From: Fistulifera solaris
Taxonomy: Eukaryota; Bacillariophyta; Bacillariophyceae; Naviculales; Stauroneidaceae
NCBI GenBank assembly: GCA_030295235.1
Contig: AP026169.1
Span: 124,001-188,000, forward strand
DNA length: 64,000 nt
Direction of reading: 5' to 3'
In this document: one piece after another, positions 53,882 to 63,769 of the stretch
Position numbering within the stretch: the first letter of the stretch is position 1
Layout: every line of letters starts with the position of its first letter
Position numbers and translations under genes: made by a program
Notes under the pieces: model-generated
Told to the model about the DNA's origin: nothing
Seen by the model: only the letters and a program-made list of their open reading frames with translations
Database searches by the model: none

Positions 53882-55411
53882 TTAAGATCTCGTTATTGGC
53901 GGAGGAACCAGCAAACGACCTCGTCGCGATGCGGTTCGACCCAGTTCTCGTTCAGATTCTTCTAAACCGTAACGACGGGCAATAGCCCCAAACCAACTAA
54001 CCGTTTCCAGAACAATGTTGTTCACACCCACAACGGCAAAGAGAGGTTTTCGATCCACGTGTTCATTCGATTCGGTCGGCGAAAATCGAGACAATGCTTG
54101 TGACCCCGCTCCATCGATGCGGACTTTCCCCGACTGTCGATCAAATCGACTGTCTGGTTCAGCACTCTTATTCTCCACCACCGCTGTCACATACTCCAAT
54201 GTATTTGCTGCAAAAGTGTTGTCGATTTTTTTCGAAAATGCGGGCGACAATAACTGAATTTTCGTTGCTGTCGAGTATTCACTCTGCACTTTGCCTTGGT
54301 TGTCGCATAACTGTTTCAAAATTTTACCAATCATTTCGTCGTCATCTTCTTCAGCCAACAGACTTCCTGTTTCCAGTAACGTTTCTTTGGCTTGGGAAAA
54401 TGAAAGCAATCGAAGATCCGCCACGACTTTGCGATCTACAGTGATGGCAACATGACCACAATCGGCCGTCACGAGGCTGACACTCCCCGCCGACAGACTG
54501 TCAATGTGTACCTGACAGGAAACCCAGTTGCTGTCGCTATAGGACGACGATTTTTGTATTGATACTTCGCACTGCCCATTGACTCCTCCCAATTCAACGA
54601 GAGGAAATTGTGTCTGAGTAAATTCATTTTGTTCGGTGGGCCGGGGTTGACCATTTGCTTCAATCAGAACGGGCCCGTGATTGGATTTGATTCGTACTGC
54701 TCGATGGAAAAGAGTACGACGAGGATGCACTCGGATAGAAGCTCCACTTCCAGCATCATTGCCTGTCGAAATGAACAATGCACTGATATCAACGAGTGAT
54801 TCTTCATCGTCCGGATCGTCGACGGTGTGCTGGCTGGGCAAATCACTATCGTAAACTTGAATGTCGGCCTGTGAACAATGGACTTGTTTGGCACGGAATC
54901 GACCCGTAGATTCGACGCGGAAACGAGCCGCTTCGACCAAATCCTCCACAGTAATATGATGTGCTTTCAAATCAATGTCGTGCCCACGTAGTTTCTTTGC
55001 ACGTATCGCTCCATCGGTGTGCAATACCACATCTCCTTCGATTTTTCCGGGAATCGAAATGGAACTCCCTTGAGCAAACAAGCTGCAATTGAGATTGATT
55101 TTTTCGGGTAGTTGGACGGTGATTTGTGGTAAGGAGGTGTTGGTCGGAGGGATTGTCGACAAGGGGGTGAATGGCTCGACATTGACCGATATATGAGGGG
55201 CTATTCTTCCTAATGATGTTTGTAACTCTGTTTCACAAACGTCTAAGCGGATGTTAATGTCTTCGAAATAAGAGAGGATACCATCATCTCTCCATTCGGG
55301 TTGAAAGACGACCGAACAGGGCACCTGGGAACGAAAGGTAATAGTCGACCCTTGTGAAAGTTGCGTTATGGCTTTACGTATCAATTGTCGTGCGATAGCG
55401 GTGCTCGTCAT
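53882..55411 (-). CDS. FAM185A/DUF4097-like beta-rich protein
   Basis: Intact 509-residue frame from ATG 55411 (MTSTAIARQLIRKAIT). The central part, about residues 85-220, alternates short strands in a ladder-like way: ITVQLPEKINLNCSLF, ISIPGKIEGDVVLHTDGAI, AKKLRGHDIDLKAHHITVED and FRVESTGRFRAKQVHCSQAD. This pattern fits the DUF4097/adhesin-like beta-helix of the FAM185A family, of unknown molecular function. The basic N-terminus could be a mitochondrial presequence. The C-terminus (VGVNNIVLETVSWFGAIARR) contains an amphipathic helix. No frame problems. It is convergent with calreticulin, with about 130 bp between the stops. Family assignment is from pattern, so moderate. Confidence 0.6.
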   Translation of the reverse strand: MTSTAIARQLIRKAITQLSQGSTITFRSQVPCSVVFQPEWRDDGILSYFEDINIRLDVCETELQTSLGRIAPHISVNVEPFTPLSTIPPTNTSLPQITVQLPEKINLNCSLFAQGSSISIPGKIEGDVVLHTDGAIRAKKLRGHDIDLKAHHITVEDLVEAARFRVESTGRFRAKQVHCSQADIQVYDSDLPSQHTVDDPDDEESLVDISALFISTGNDAGSGASIRVHPRRTLFHRAVRIKSNHGPVLIEANGQPRPTEQNEFTQTQFPLVELGGVNGQCEVSIQKSSSYSDSNWVSCQVHIDSLSAGSVSLVTADCGHVAITVDRKVVADLRLLSFSQAKETLLETGSLLAEEDDDEMIGKILKQLCDNQGKVQSEYSTATKIQLLSPAFSKKIDNTFAANTLEYVTAVVENKSAEPDSRFDRQSGKVRIDGAGSQALSRFSPTESNEHVDRKPLFAVVGVNNIVLETVSWFGAIARRYGLEESERELGRTASRRGRLLVPPPITRS

Positions 55412-55847
55412 GATGAAGCTTTGTTCGACGTTTTAAGTTTCTTTCTCCGTTTATTGGATCAAAAGGAGAGCAACGTCACAATAGCTGGAACGACGCATAG
55501 CAACGAAATAATGAGCTGGATAAAAAATGGACCATTGTGGTCAATAAGTTGCGGGTGTCGAAAAGCCAGGATATTTACCTGACATTACCAGATCCTACAT
55601 CTAAACAGTACACTCTAGCGAGTACTCTCTTACTATCTCTCGTGAGGAGTCTTAGGTGGAAAGAGCAATTTTCGTGGTCAATGAGTTGGTGGTGCTGAAA
55701 TGTCAGGACCTACCCCCGTTTAACGTGAAACATCGTTGTAATTTAAATCACATCATTGGTTTCTTTCAATAATTTGTACTGATACCGTAGCTGGTATTGC
55801 TTTGCTACAAGGCTCGAACCGCTCTCAGCGAATGGCAAAGACACAAA
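55412..55847. other. Divergent promoter region with diverged direct repeat
   Basis: A 0.44 kb head-to-head spacer. Two imperfect copies of a roughly 50-bp segment (GTGGTCAATAAGTTG... near 55531-55582, GTGGTCAATGAGTTG... near 55666-55716) lie in direct orientation, separated by about 85 bp. No gene. Confidence 0.5.
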
Positions 55848-56994
55848 ATGTGTCCTCGTCGACGACGAAAGATCGCGCATCTATTTTTCGCGACGATTGT
55901 AGTATATTATTGTCAAGAGATAGCAGCGTTCCCCACAAAGTTCCCTCCCGTACCCGAATTGAGACAACATCGCGGCTGGCAATGGAGCGCTGCACTGTGT
56001 CAGTCACTTGGTGACGGAGACGGTAATCTCGACGACGACGACAACAACAACAACAAGGATACTCCACAAGTCGTCTTAAAGCAAGCTGCTTCCCAGCTTA
56101 CGTCGAATTTCCAGCGATCATTACTCTTTTCCATTGGCATGACACTGGCGGGGGCCACTTTGGGTCCCTTTCTGGATACCTATCACTCGGCATTTGGAGT
56201 TTTGCACTACGAACATCCCATTACGGCGGCCTTGTGGTCCTCTGCCGAAGAACATCCAGCACTCATTACCGCTTGGTGGGTTCCGGAATTGTTTGGGTTG
56301 GCGGGCTTTTTGATTGGTTGGCTGTACATCGCATTGGATGCGGGATTGTCTCCGTCATCGATACGTCCTTCGGTGCCAAAAAATACTAGGGGGAATCTCA
56401 TTATTCACATTCCAGTACTGGTTCTCCGGAGTCCTTGTGGCAATGGGAGTGGATCGTGTGACGATATTGAATATCATGTCCACCATGGCAGCAATGGGCT
56501 TTGTCGCATTGGATGGTACTCTAGCGGGCCTGGTGACCAGCACGGCCACTGCGCTCGGCGGACCTTTGATTGAAATCTGTTTGCTTTCCTTGTCGCAAGC
56601 GGGCATGCTGGGAGAAAATGGCTATGCCTACACCGATCTGGGTGAAACGGGCTTTTTCCCTCTTTGGATCTGTCCCGTTTACTTTTTGGGTGGACCAGCA
56701 AATGGTAATTTAGCACGCGGGCTTTGGAACGCCATTTCGGATCGCTTGGGAATTCCCGCCGAAGTACCGTCCAGCACTGTAGTTGACTGTAAGGTCTGCC
56801 GAAATACTCGCACAGTTCCTTGTCCAAATTGCGATGGAACAGGTGACTACATCGCGATGGGTGGCCGCAGAATATCGTGTACTGCGTGTCGCGGTAGAGG
56901 CTTTGTCATTTGCCGAGATTGTTTTACCACGTACGGCGATGACCCCTACGACATTGAAGCTATCCGGGAGAAAATGTCCCGAATGCCGGACTAG
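55848..56994 (+). CDS. Plastid membrane protein, INSIG-like with DnaJ-type zinc finger
   Basis: About 382 residues from ATG 55848 (MCPRRRRKIAHLFF). The leader HLFFATIVVYYCQEIAAFPT has the Ala-Phe at the expected cleavage point of a diatom plastid signal. Five or six membrane helices follow: SIGMTLAGATLGPFLDTYHS, GVLHYEHPITAALW, AWWVPELFGLAGFLIGWLY, YWFSGVLVAMGVD, ALGGPLIEICLLSLSQ and FPLWICPVYFLGGPANG. WWVP...G...G-LY..LD is reminiscent of INSIG, though no sterol role can be assumed. The C-terminus has CKVCRNTRTVPCPNCDGTG and CTACRGRGFVICRDC, a DnaJ/BSD2/LQY1-type zinc finger linked in plants to photosystem or Rubisco maintenance. One break: A6 at 56378-56383 (A5 expected). Length is one base over. 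Confidence 0.75.
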
Positions 56995-57158
56995 AGGCAA
57001 TCAGTTGAGTCTCAAAAGTATGCTATTACTCTAAATTCAACTTTATTTTACAGAGAGTGATTTACATGTATGTAGAACTGAGCTTGTTCTCGTAGGGAAC
57101 ATGTAAGTTGATTGACTCGTTAAGAAGTACGATTAGCGGTTTCTGTAGAAAAAAGATC

Positions 57159-57928
57159 TTATAAGCCTGTGTCGTTCCATGATGTAGAAGTAGAGGAATT
57201 CTGCTGCGTGTCAGAATTGTGTTGAAGCTGCCTGCCGTCAACACCTTGTTGCATTTGTTGGAGGAGCGTTCCAAACTGGTTGGACGGATCTTGAGCAAGC
57301 TCTTGTGGTACGGGTGCCATGTTGTTGATGTTTTGGGTCTCGCCGACTTGCTGGTTGCCTTCGTACACGGGAGCGGTGGAGGTCATGCCCCGAGGTACAA
57401 TATCGATCAAGAAATCAAAGGTTTCATCTTCCCCGACCGCCGCATGAATGTCGGCCCGTTGCAAGGTTCGACGTCGGCTTCTCTCGGTATGCTGCCAAGC
57501 ACGAATTGTGAGCTCTTTGATCATGAGTTCGCAAGCCTTGGTCACTAAAACTGGGGCTTCCTGAGAAATCATGAATTTCATTTTTGTCGATCTCTTTCCG
57601 ACGGTGCCCCAGGATTCGCTTGTCTGTGGCGTTCTCGTTCCAACTCTTGTGCAATAAAGTCTTCGCTTTTCATGATTTTCTTAATTCTTGCTAGCGGGAG
57701 CGACAAATTCTTCCAGTTTTCGGTTTCTTGAGAATCGCGGGGAGGGACGAGATGAAATGCGTGAGAGTGAGAATACTATATTTACTTTTTTTATCGCAAT
57801 CGAAACAGCATGTTTGACTTACTTGGGTCAATTTGATTGATCTCACGTACAGCAGTATTCCACACATCATCCAAAGTCACTTCATTTTCGATCTGGGAAG
57901 CTACGCTATTTTCATCATTTTCGTTCAT
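57159..57928 (-). CDS. NFYC: NF-Y transcription factor subunit C (HAP5)
   Basis: Histone-fold subunit of the CCAAT-box binding complex NF-Y; it pairs with NF-YB. Exons 57823-57928 and 57159-57726 (intron 96 nt). Acidic start [18 protein letters not shown] with [14 protein letters not shown], then [55 protein letters not shown] and [20 protein letters not shown]. Diatom-style insertion [19 protein letters not shown] sits inside the first loop of the histone fold, between KIMK and the MISQEAP helix. One break: the A5 run (57581-57585) before MKFMIS (A6 expected, giving RQKMKFM). The length is one base short. The C-terminus is Gln/Asn rich. Confidence 0.93.
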
Positions 57929-58515
57929 CTCTTCTCGAGTTTTGATTCGCTTTGCTGACGTTTTATTCTAACTCTAATTCTATACCTCTCATTAACCACT
58001 TAAAGCCTTAGTCCCTCGGCCGTTGCTTCTTAAACGCCAAGGGAGCGATCAGTATGTCGATTTCACTTGACGCTTCAATGATGATGGATGACAGAGGTTG
58101 ATGACTGATTGGATGATGTTGATGTCGTTGGGCGATAAAACGGAGAGGTGGTATGTTTCGTACGGCCCCCTGCCGACAGCTATCAATGACCATGTGTTTC
58201 GGACTTGCGCGCATTGACGCACGAATTACAACTTGACGTTTCTTGTTCTGTAAATCAGCCGTTGGCTTCAGAAAGACATAGAAACATCATATACCGCTAC
58301 GAAGTTGGGTTTCTGTTCCATGACGAAACGCGTGAAAGAAAATAGAAAATGCCTATACGTACGTAGTATGTACAGTCCCGCCAGCTATCAATTGTGAAAA
58401 CCGAGTAAGTTACGGTGAATCATCAATCATCACCCATCATCAACATTATTCATCGTCATCGTGGTGTGACTTCAGATTACCGATCAGCTTTGCGCCTTTG
58501 TCTAACATCCGAACT
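57929..58515. other. Intergenic spacer
   Basis: A 0.59 kb gap between two minus-strand genes, carrying the NF-YC promoter. A CGTACGTAG/GTAC cluster lies near 58360. ORF 58008-58214 (minus) is not convincing. Confidence 0.45.
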
Positions 58516-59732
58516 TTAAAAGTTCGAAAGAGTTTTAGCCATGGCTTCGGCGATGTAATCAATGTCGTCTATGGCGACCCCTAGATGTGTAACTACACGA
58601 AACAATTTTCCGCCTGATGAGTATCCGCCTGTTATCTTGATGCCATGTTCCTGTTCGAGTCGCTCACAGTATTTATTTTGCGAATATAAAGTATTATCTG
58701 GTAAGGAAAAGAAGAATATGTTTGTTTCCACTTCCCGAGAGATTTGAAACCCATAGCTTTCGAGTTTTGCCGCTAGCTGCATCGCAAAGTAATGATCCAC
58801 TGATAATCGCTCAACATTGTTTTCAAGGGCATATAGACCCATTGATGCAGCAAGTCCAGCCTGTCTCATCCCGCCGCCGCACCGCTTCCTAGCCCGTTTT
58901 GCCAGTCGAATGAATTCTGTACCTCCAACCAGGACGCTCCCCAAAGGAGCTCCAAGTCCCTGGAGAGACAAAGGGAGACGCTGTCGGCACCAGCACAGAG
59001 CATGGCCATGGATACGCCCTGGGCAACGGCTGCATTCGCCAATCGAGCTCCTGAATCATCAAGCAATGAGTTTCACGTTATGTCCTCTCGAAAAATGTAT
59101 TAGAACTCAATGTACCTACCATCGACATGTAATTTCAGTCCCAGTTCACGACAGATCGAACACATATTTGTCATGTAATCGACAGGCAAGGCTATCCCGC
59201 CTAGCATATTGTGGGTATTTTCTAAACAGAGAAGGACCGTTTTGGAGCAATGGTCGTCACTGTCATCTCGGTAAATGTCGCGAATATCCCCTTCCGAAAT
59301 GTGAGCTGTTTCCCTATCCTCAGGTAGCTGGCGTGTGTGAATACCTCCCACAATGGCGGCATTCCCACCTTCCCATAAGCTTATGTGTGACTGTGCACCG
59401 ATCATAACTTCTGCTGCTCGATCGTACTGGCAGTGCGAAATGAGAGCCACCAGATTCGCCATGGTTCCGGTAGGAAGGAAGAGACCGGCCTCGAAGCCTA
59501 GCATGTCTGCCACACATTGCTGTAATTTCTGAACGGTTGGATCCTCTCCCATCACATCGTCACCGAGCGGCGCGTTTAATGAGCATTTGATCATTTCCGG
59601 AGAAGGTAAAGTCACCGTATCACTCCGCAAATCAATAATGCGGCGAGAAGACGATTGTGTTCGACGACGGCAAAGCGGCTTGCGGCGCAGCTGCTGCACA
59701 ACATTAACCTGCAAGGATCTGGTAGTATTCAT
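58516..59732 (-). CDS. ltaE/GLY1-like: Low-specificity L-threonine aldolase
   Basis: PLP enzyme that cleaves L-threonine (and allo-threonine) to glycine and acetaldehyde. Exons 59120-59732 and 58516-59050 (intron 69 nt, splits a Gly codon after HVDG). Start ATG 59732; the basic first 30 residues (RRKPLCRRRTQSSSRR) may be a mitochondrial presequence. Core: IIDLRSDTVTLPSPEM, GDDVMGEDPTVQKLQ, GLFLPTGTMANLVAL, EGGNAAIVGG, CLENTHNMLGGIALP, LHVDGARLANAA and SVSLCLS-GLGAPLGSVL. The expected PLP-binding Lys is exactly where the frame breaks: CC-AGGG at 58955-58963 needs one more A to read SKGLGAP. Spliced length is one base short. About 383 residues, normal. Confidence 0.93.
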
Positions 59733-59984
59733 CGAAGCAAAGCTATAATGTTATGCTATTATGGGTTCTTCGAAGCGACGACAACAAACGTGAAAGCAAC
59801 AACAAATGCATTTGAGCTGTTTTCATTCACGGTTCATTCAGTCCCGTTTGAGGAATGCTCTTTCCATTGTCTAGAGCCAATCCCAGCTTGCATGTTATTG
59901 TGATGGATGTGCTCAATATAGTAGTTTCATCTTACTGCAGACTGAGAACGAAATCTCTTTGAGCTATCCGAGGAAAATTGAATC

Positions 59985-60206
59985 ATGAGTAAACGAAGTT
60001 ATAGCAGCGATCTTGCGACGGTAATCAGAACGTGGACGTTCACAGTGGTGATCTTGATTACGCTTTTAATCGATGCAATTTTCCACTTGCTACTGGCTTT
60101 TGAAGAAACGAAAGGTTCAACGCAGATAGAAAATCCTCACTGCATAAAACAAAAAAATACAATGTCGGAGCATATCTGGATGATCCTACACGCAAGGTTT
60201 TTGTAA
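59985..60206 (+). CDS. Possible 73-residue single-pass membrane peptide
   Basis: ATG 59985 opens MSKRSYSSDLATVIRTW, followed by a strongly hydrophobic stretch (TFTVVILITLLIDAIFHLLL) and a polar tail. Charge distribution fits a membrane anchor, but there is no other support, and the surrounding 0.64 kb gap (59733-60376) holds no other gene. Low confidence. Confidence 0.25.
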   Translation: MSKRSYSSDLATVIRTWTFTVVILITLLIDAIFHLLLAFEETKGSTQIENPHCIKQKNTMSEHIWMILHARFL

Positions 60207-60376
60207 TAAAAACGACCACCAGGCTAACGCTTGTTATTCGTTTTTAACGTGCGACGGTTTTCTGCCAAATGGTGTCATTCCTAGATCAGCCGCAGATATT
60301 ATACAAGGATTTTGAGAAAATAGGGATGTACAATTCGAATTGAAAGAAAGCGACTGCGCAGGAATAATCCAGAATT

Positions 60377-60796
60377 TCATTCGGCACTACGATCTTGACC
60401 TTGCTGTGCTTGCGCTTTCTTGGCATCTTGATACATGGGAGCGATTCGAAAGTCCAGTTTTTCCACTCCCAAGTAGCCGATGAAGCACATGAGAGTAGCA
60501 AATTGTGCCATGACACGAGCCTTCATCATCCGCTGGCTTTTGACCGGATCTCGGTCGCGAAAACTTTTGATTCCGCTCGCCAAAAAATAAGCTGTTGCCA
60601 TGCATCCAATGGGTACCAGCGGTTGCTGTGAGAACTGCGTTGGAAAATTTTAAGTTATGAAATATGCTTCTTCAATATTGCAAACTTGTATTTGAAGCGG
60701 GAATCGTACCTTCCGCCAAATTTTCTCTTCCAGTGATTCATTGCGCGGCATCTTCGGAGGCCCCTCCTCTCGGCTCGGTTCACAAGCCGTGCGCAT
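60377..60796 (-). CDS. RCF1-like: HIG1-domain protein (respiratory supercomplex factor 1 type)
   Basis: Small inner-mitochondrial-membrane protein of the Rcf1/HIGD family, which aids cytochrome oxidase and supercomplex assembly. Exons 60710-60796 and 60377-60634 (intron 75 nt, phase 0), 114 residues. Start taken at ATG 60796 (MRTACEPSREEGPPKM); ATG 60814 would add six residues. The signature is QQPLVPIGCMATAYFLASG, then IKSFRDRDPVKSQRMMKARV and the second helix MAQFATLMCFIGYLG. The Q-x-MM-x-ARV-x-AQ motif between the helices matches the HIG1 consensus. Frame intact. A short Ala/Gln-rich tail follows. Confidence 0.9.
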
Positions 60797-61741
60797 TGTT
60801 GGTAGCCATCCCATCTTTGTTATTCAATCAATGCTTTCAAGATCAAAAGTAGGGAGTAATAAGTGAAGGTCTTCACAAATCCATTTCAGCTTTGTAGAAA
60901 TGCTGAGCGATGTTTATCGCACTCAAAGTCACGTCACCCGTTTCCCTTTCGGGGTGTGACGATGTGACGAGTGAAGACTCCTCCTCCATCCTCCTCCTCC
61001 ACTCACGGACACAGCATTCCCTGGTAGCATTCGTACCGGGTACCGGTAGTCGTAGATAGAGTTGAGGGTAAAGGGTCTATTTGGAAAGAAAGAGTGTGTC
61101 GCCAAGTGTGTCGCGCGTCACTCCACACAGTCATCATCAACCTTTACTCGTAGTTTCGATTTTCGATCGTATTGTGTGCCAGTAGGTGTACGAGTGCTAC
61201 TGTAGGCCATTAAGTTTCGATGTTCGGAATTTCAAGCCAAAACGACTTAATAACTGTAATTGATATATATAATAAATTAAAGTAAACCAATTTCGGTTGA
61301 AGACCGTCAGTCCCTAGGCACTTTACCGTTGAAGAGCCTCTTTAGGCGCCAAAGACAGAAAGCGGCCTACGGGCGTGCCTGCTGCGCCGTTGGCGTTGGC
61401 GCATTGGTTCGAAAAGACTGGAAATATCGTCGTACACGAGCGGTTGAAATTCGATGTCTCTGATGAAATTCGGTTGCATCGTTAGAGGGAATTAAGACCA
61501 TTTCCACCGCAATTGCCTTGAGTCTTGACAAAATAACAAGATAAGACGAAGGCTGGTTTTGATTTGGAGCGGCCACTCCTGGTTTTTTAACGACGCATCG
61601 AGTAAAGTCTAAACTGCTATCTCTCCTGATTGAGCATCAGTGCCTGCCATTTTTCCCTTCGAAAGTGCTCCTGCCTTTTCGCTTTATCAGGCAAATTTCA
61701 TAACACTCTTATTAATCGCCGCGATTACTACGCATATTTCA
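60797..61741. other. Divergent promoter region, 0.95 kb
   Basis: Head-to-head spacer between the HIG1 gene (minus) and the CTD-phosphatase gene (plus). It contains a CTCC-rich stretch near 60980-61000 and CCGGGTACCGG near 61037. The plus frame is open from about 61640 but its first ATG is 61742. No RNA gene recognised. Confidence 0.45.
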
Positions 61742-62948
61742 ATGACACAGGTTACAAGCGCTGCCGCTATGGAGGCTCCTAAGACACCGGCAAATCAAAA
61801 AACGCCCAACCGGATCACCAACAACTATGCTGATGCTACTACCCCCATTACCAGCATGAAGCCCAAACGCCCTCGTTCGTCGCTGAACGGTGCAACTACT
61901 TCTTCGGCTCAACCCGGACGTCTTAGCAATACCGAAGTTCCGTTGTCGCCGATGCATCCGGTAAAACCGGTACACCGAGACGCAAATGACGGAGTGGTCA
62001 AACTTGGCGAAGAAATAAAAGGATCCAGTTCTTGGGTAACTCGCAAAGTCGATGCTCTTTTCAGTCCGGTGTTACGCATGCTTGAACATAGCGACGAAGA
62101 CGGTGGTGAGGTGGCGGTGCTCGGTCTCCCGCGCGTTCATTCGGAAGAGGAAGAACACAGTGACGACTGTAGCATTTCCATTCAAGGGCAAGAAATGCCC
62201 GAGTCGGACGAATTCAATCCTTGGCAATTTATTCAGTCGTTGCCGCCTTATCAAGAAATCAGCTACCTTCGTCCGAGTGTATGCCTTCCGCCGAAAGACC
62301 CGCAAGCGCCCCCGATCACCTTAGTGTTGGATCTGGATGAAACGCTGGTACACTGCAGTGTCGAACCCGTGGAAGATGCCGACTTGGTGTTTCCTGTTGA
62401 TTTTCATGGGATCACATATCAAGTTCATGTCAAGAAGAGACCGTATTTGGAAACGTTCTTGGAGGCGTGCTGCGGAAAGTTCGAGGTTGTGTTGTTTACA
62501 GCCAGTCAGAAAATTTATGCCAATGAGCTTCTTAACCGTATTGATCCTGGTGAGTCATTTGTGTTTGAGTTTAGTTTATAAGGTTGTATTTTGATTTCTC
62601 ACGTTTTTGTTCTCTTAAGAAGGAAAATATATCCAACATCGGCTTTATCGTGACTCGTGTCTCCCGGTCGAAGGCAACTTCTTGAAAGATCTCACCGTCC
62701 TTGGTCGAGATCTGGCACAGACCATTCTTGTCGATAACTCACCACATGCCTTTGGTTACCAAGTAGAGAATGGGATACCTATTGAGTCCTGGTTTGAAGA
62801 CCCAGATGATCGCGAATTGATCAAATTGGAGCGTTTCTTGCGGCAGCACTGTCTTGACGTCCCGGACGTGCGCCCGATCCTCGACAAGAAATTTCAGTGC
62901 CGTCGGCTGGTTAACGAAGCACCACCTATCTTATTCGGTGATGAGTAG
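61742..62948 (+). CDS. CTDSP-like: SCP/CTDSP-type FCP1-like phosphatase
   Basis: HAD-superfamily small CTD phosphatase, which removes phosphate from Ser5 of the RNA polymerase II tail or from other phosphoproteins. Exons 61742-62549 and 62620-62948 (intron 70 nt, splits a Glu codon), giving an intact 378 residues. The N-terminal 190 residues are disordered with Ser/Pro and acidic patches (EEEEHSDDCSISI). Catalytic domain: TLVLDLDETLVHCSVEP with the DLDET nucleophile, VKKRPYLETFLEACC, EVVLFTASQKIYA, RLYRDSCLPVEGNFLKDL, TILVDNSPHAFGYQVENG and ESWFEDPDDREL. The order and motifs fit SCP1/Dullard. Start taken at the first in-frame ATG. Confidence 0.94.
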
Positions 62949-63769
62949 GCCATGTGAAAGTAATATAAAGATTTGTCGAAGCTTCCATATTCTTTGTTTG
63001 TGTTTGCTGATAGCTGATAGGAAATAAGAGCCTGTTTCCTGAAGATTGCTTGAGACATTCTCTGGTGTTAATTAAACTGTAAAAGAATTTGCACCCCGAA
63101 GTAATTCAGTATTCAGTACTGCTTCTTCATTTTTAGGAATCATCGGGATTGGAACTTGGACAGGTAAGTCCTAAAATGTACTTGGCCAGCACGACTACCA
63201 TCATCCTTGCTTGATTCATCGCCTCTTATGTCGTCAACTTGATAGCCGCCTTGTCCTTGCGATTATTCAATATGCTCACCTTGCTCTTATTCCTCCCGCA
63301 TGTCCATTGAGCTACCTGGTAACATCAGAGACGCTTTTCGTTCGCCTTAGACATGCAAGGTTAATTAAGGATGATGTTATTTATTGTTGTGTACGTAGGT
63401 CGCGACTCGCGAGCCATACTACCTAAAGCAATTATCGCTAAATACCGGTAAAATTTTTCGAATACTTAACCACTACGAAATACCATTTTCGGGTAATTAG
63501 CAATCTAAAACACAAAGACTTTTAAGTAGTTCTTGAATCATTGGCTTTTTATCGACAATGGAATCGCCGGACTTGTCACATTGGTGTAAATAAACGTCGC
63601 GGATGACGTTCGTCGTTATCTTGAAACTTGAAACTCGTCCCATCGTTTGCGACAACAAACAAGCACAACAAGAAACAACTTCCGTTTGCTTTCGCCATTG
63701 AAGACGATCAACTTGTCTGAAAATTGAAGTATTGTGTTTTGAGTTTCAGGCAACGTTGTCTATCTCATT
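62949..63769. other. Intergenic spacer
   Basis: A 0.82 kb gap between two plus-strand genes. AT rich and without a supported ORF (63211-63426 is not protein-like). It includes the promoter of the last gene. Confidence 0.45.

Noticed and set aside
61280-61400. Possible tRNA-like fold near 61300
   Set aside because: I could not draw a cloverleaf with an acceptor stem and a GTTCxA loop. No tRNA was supported anywhere in the window.
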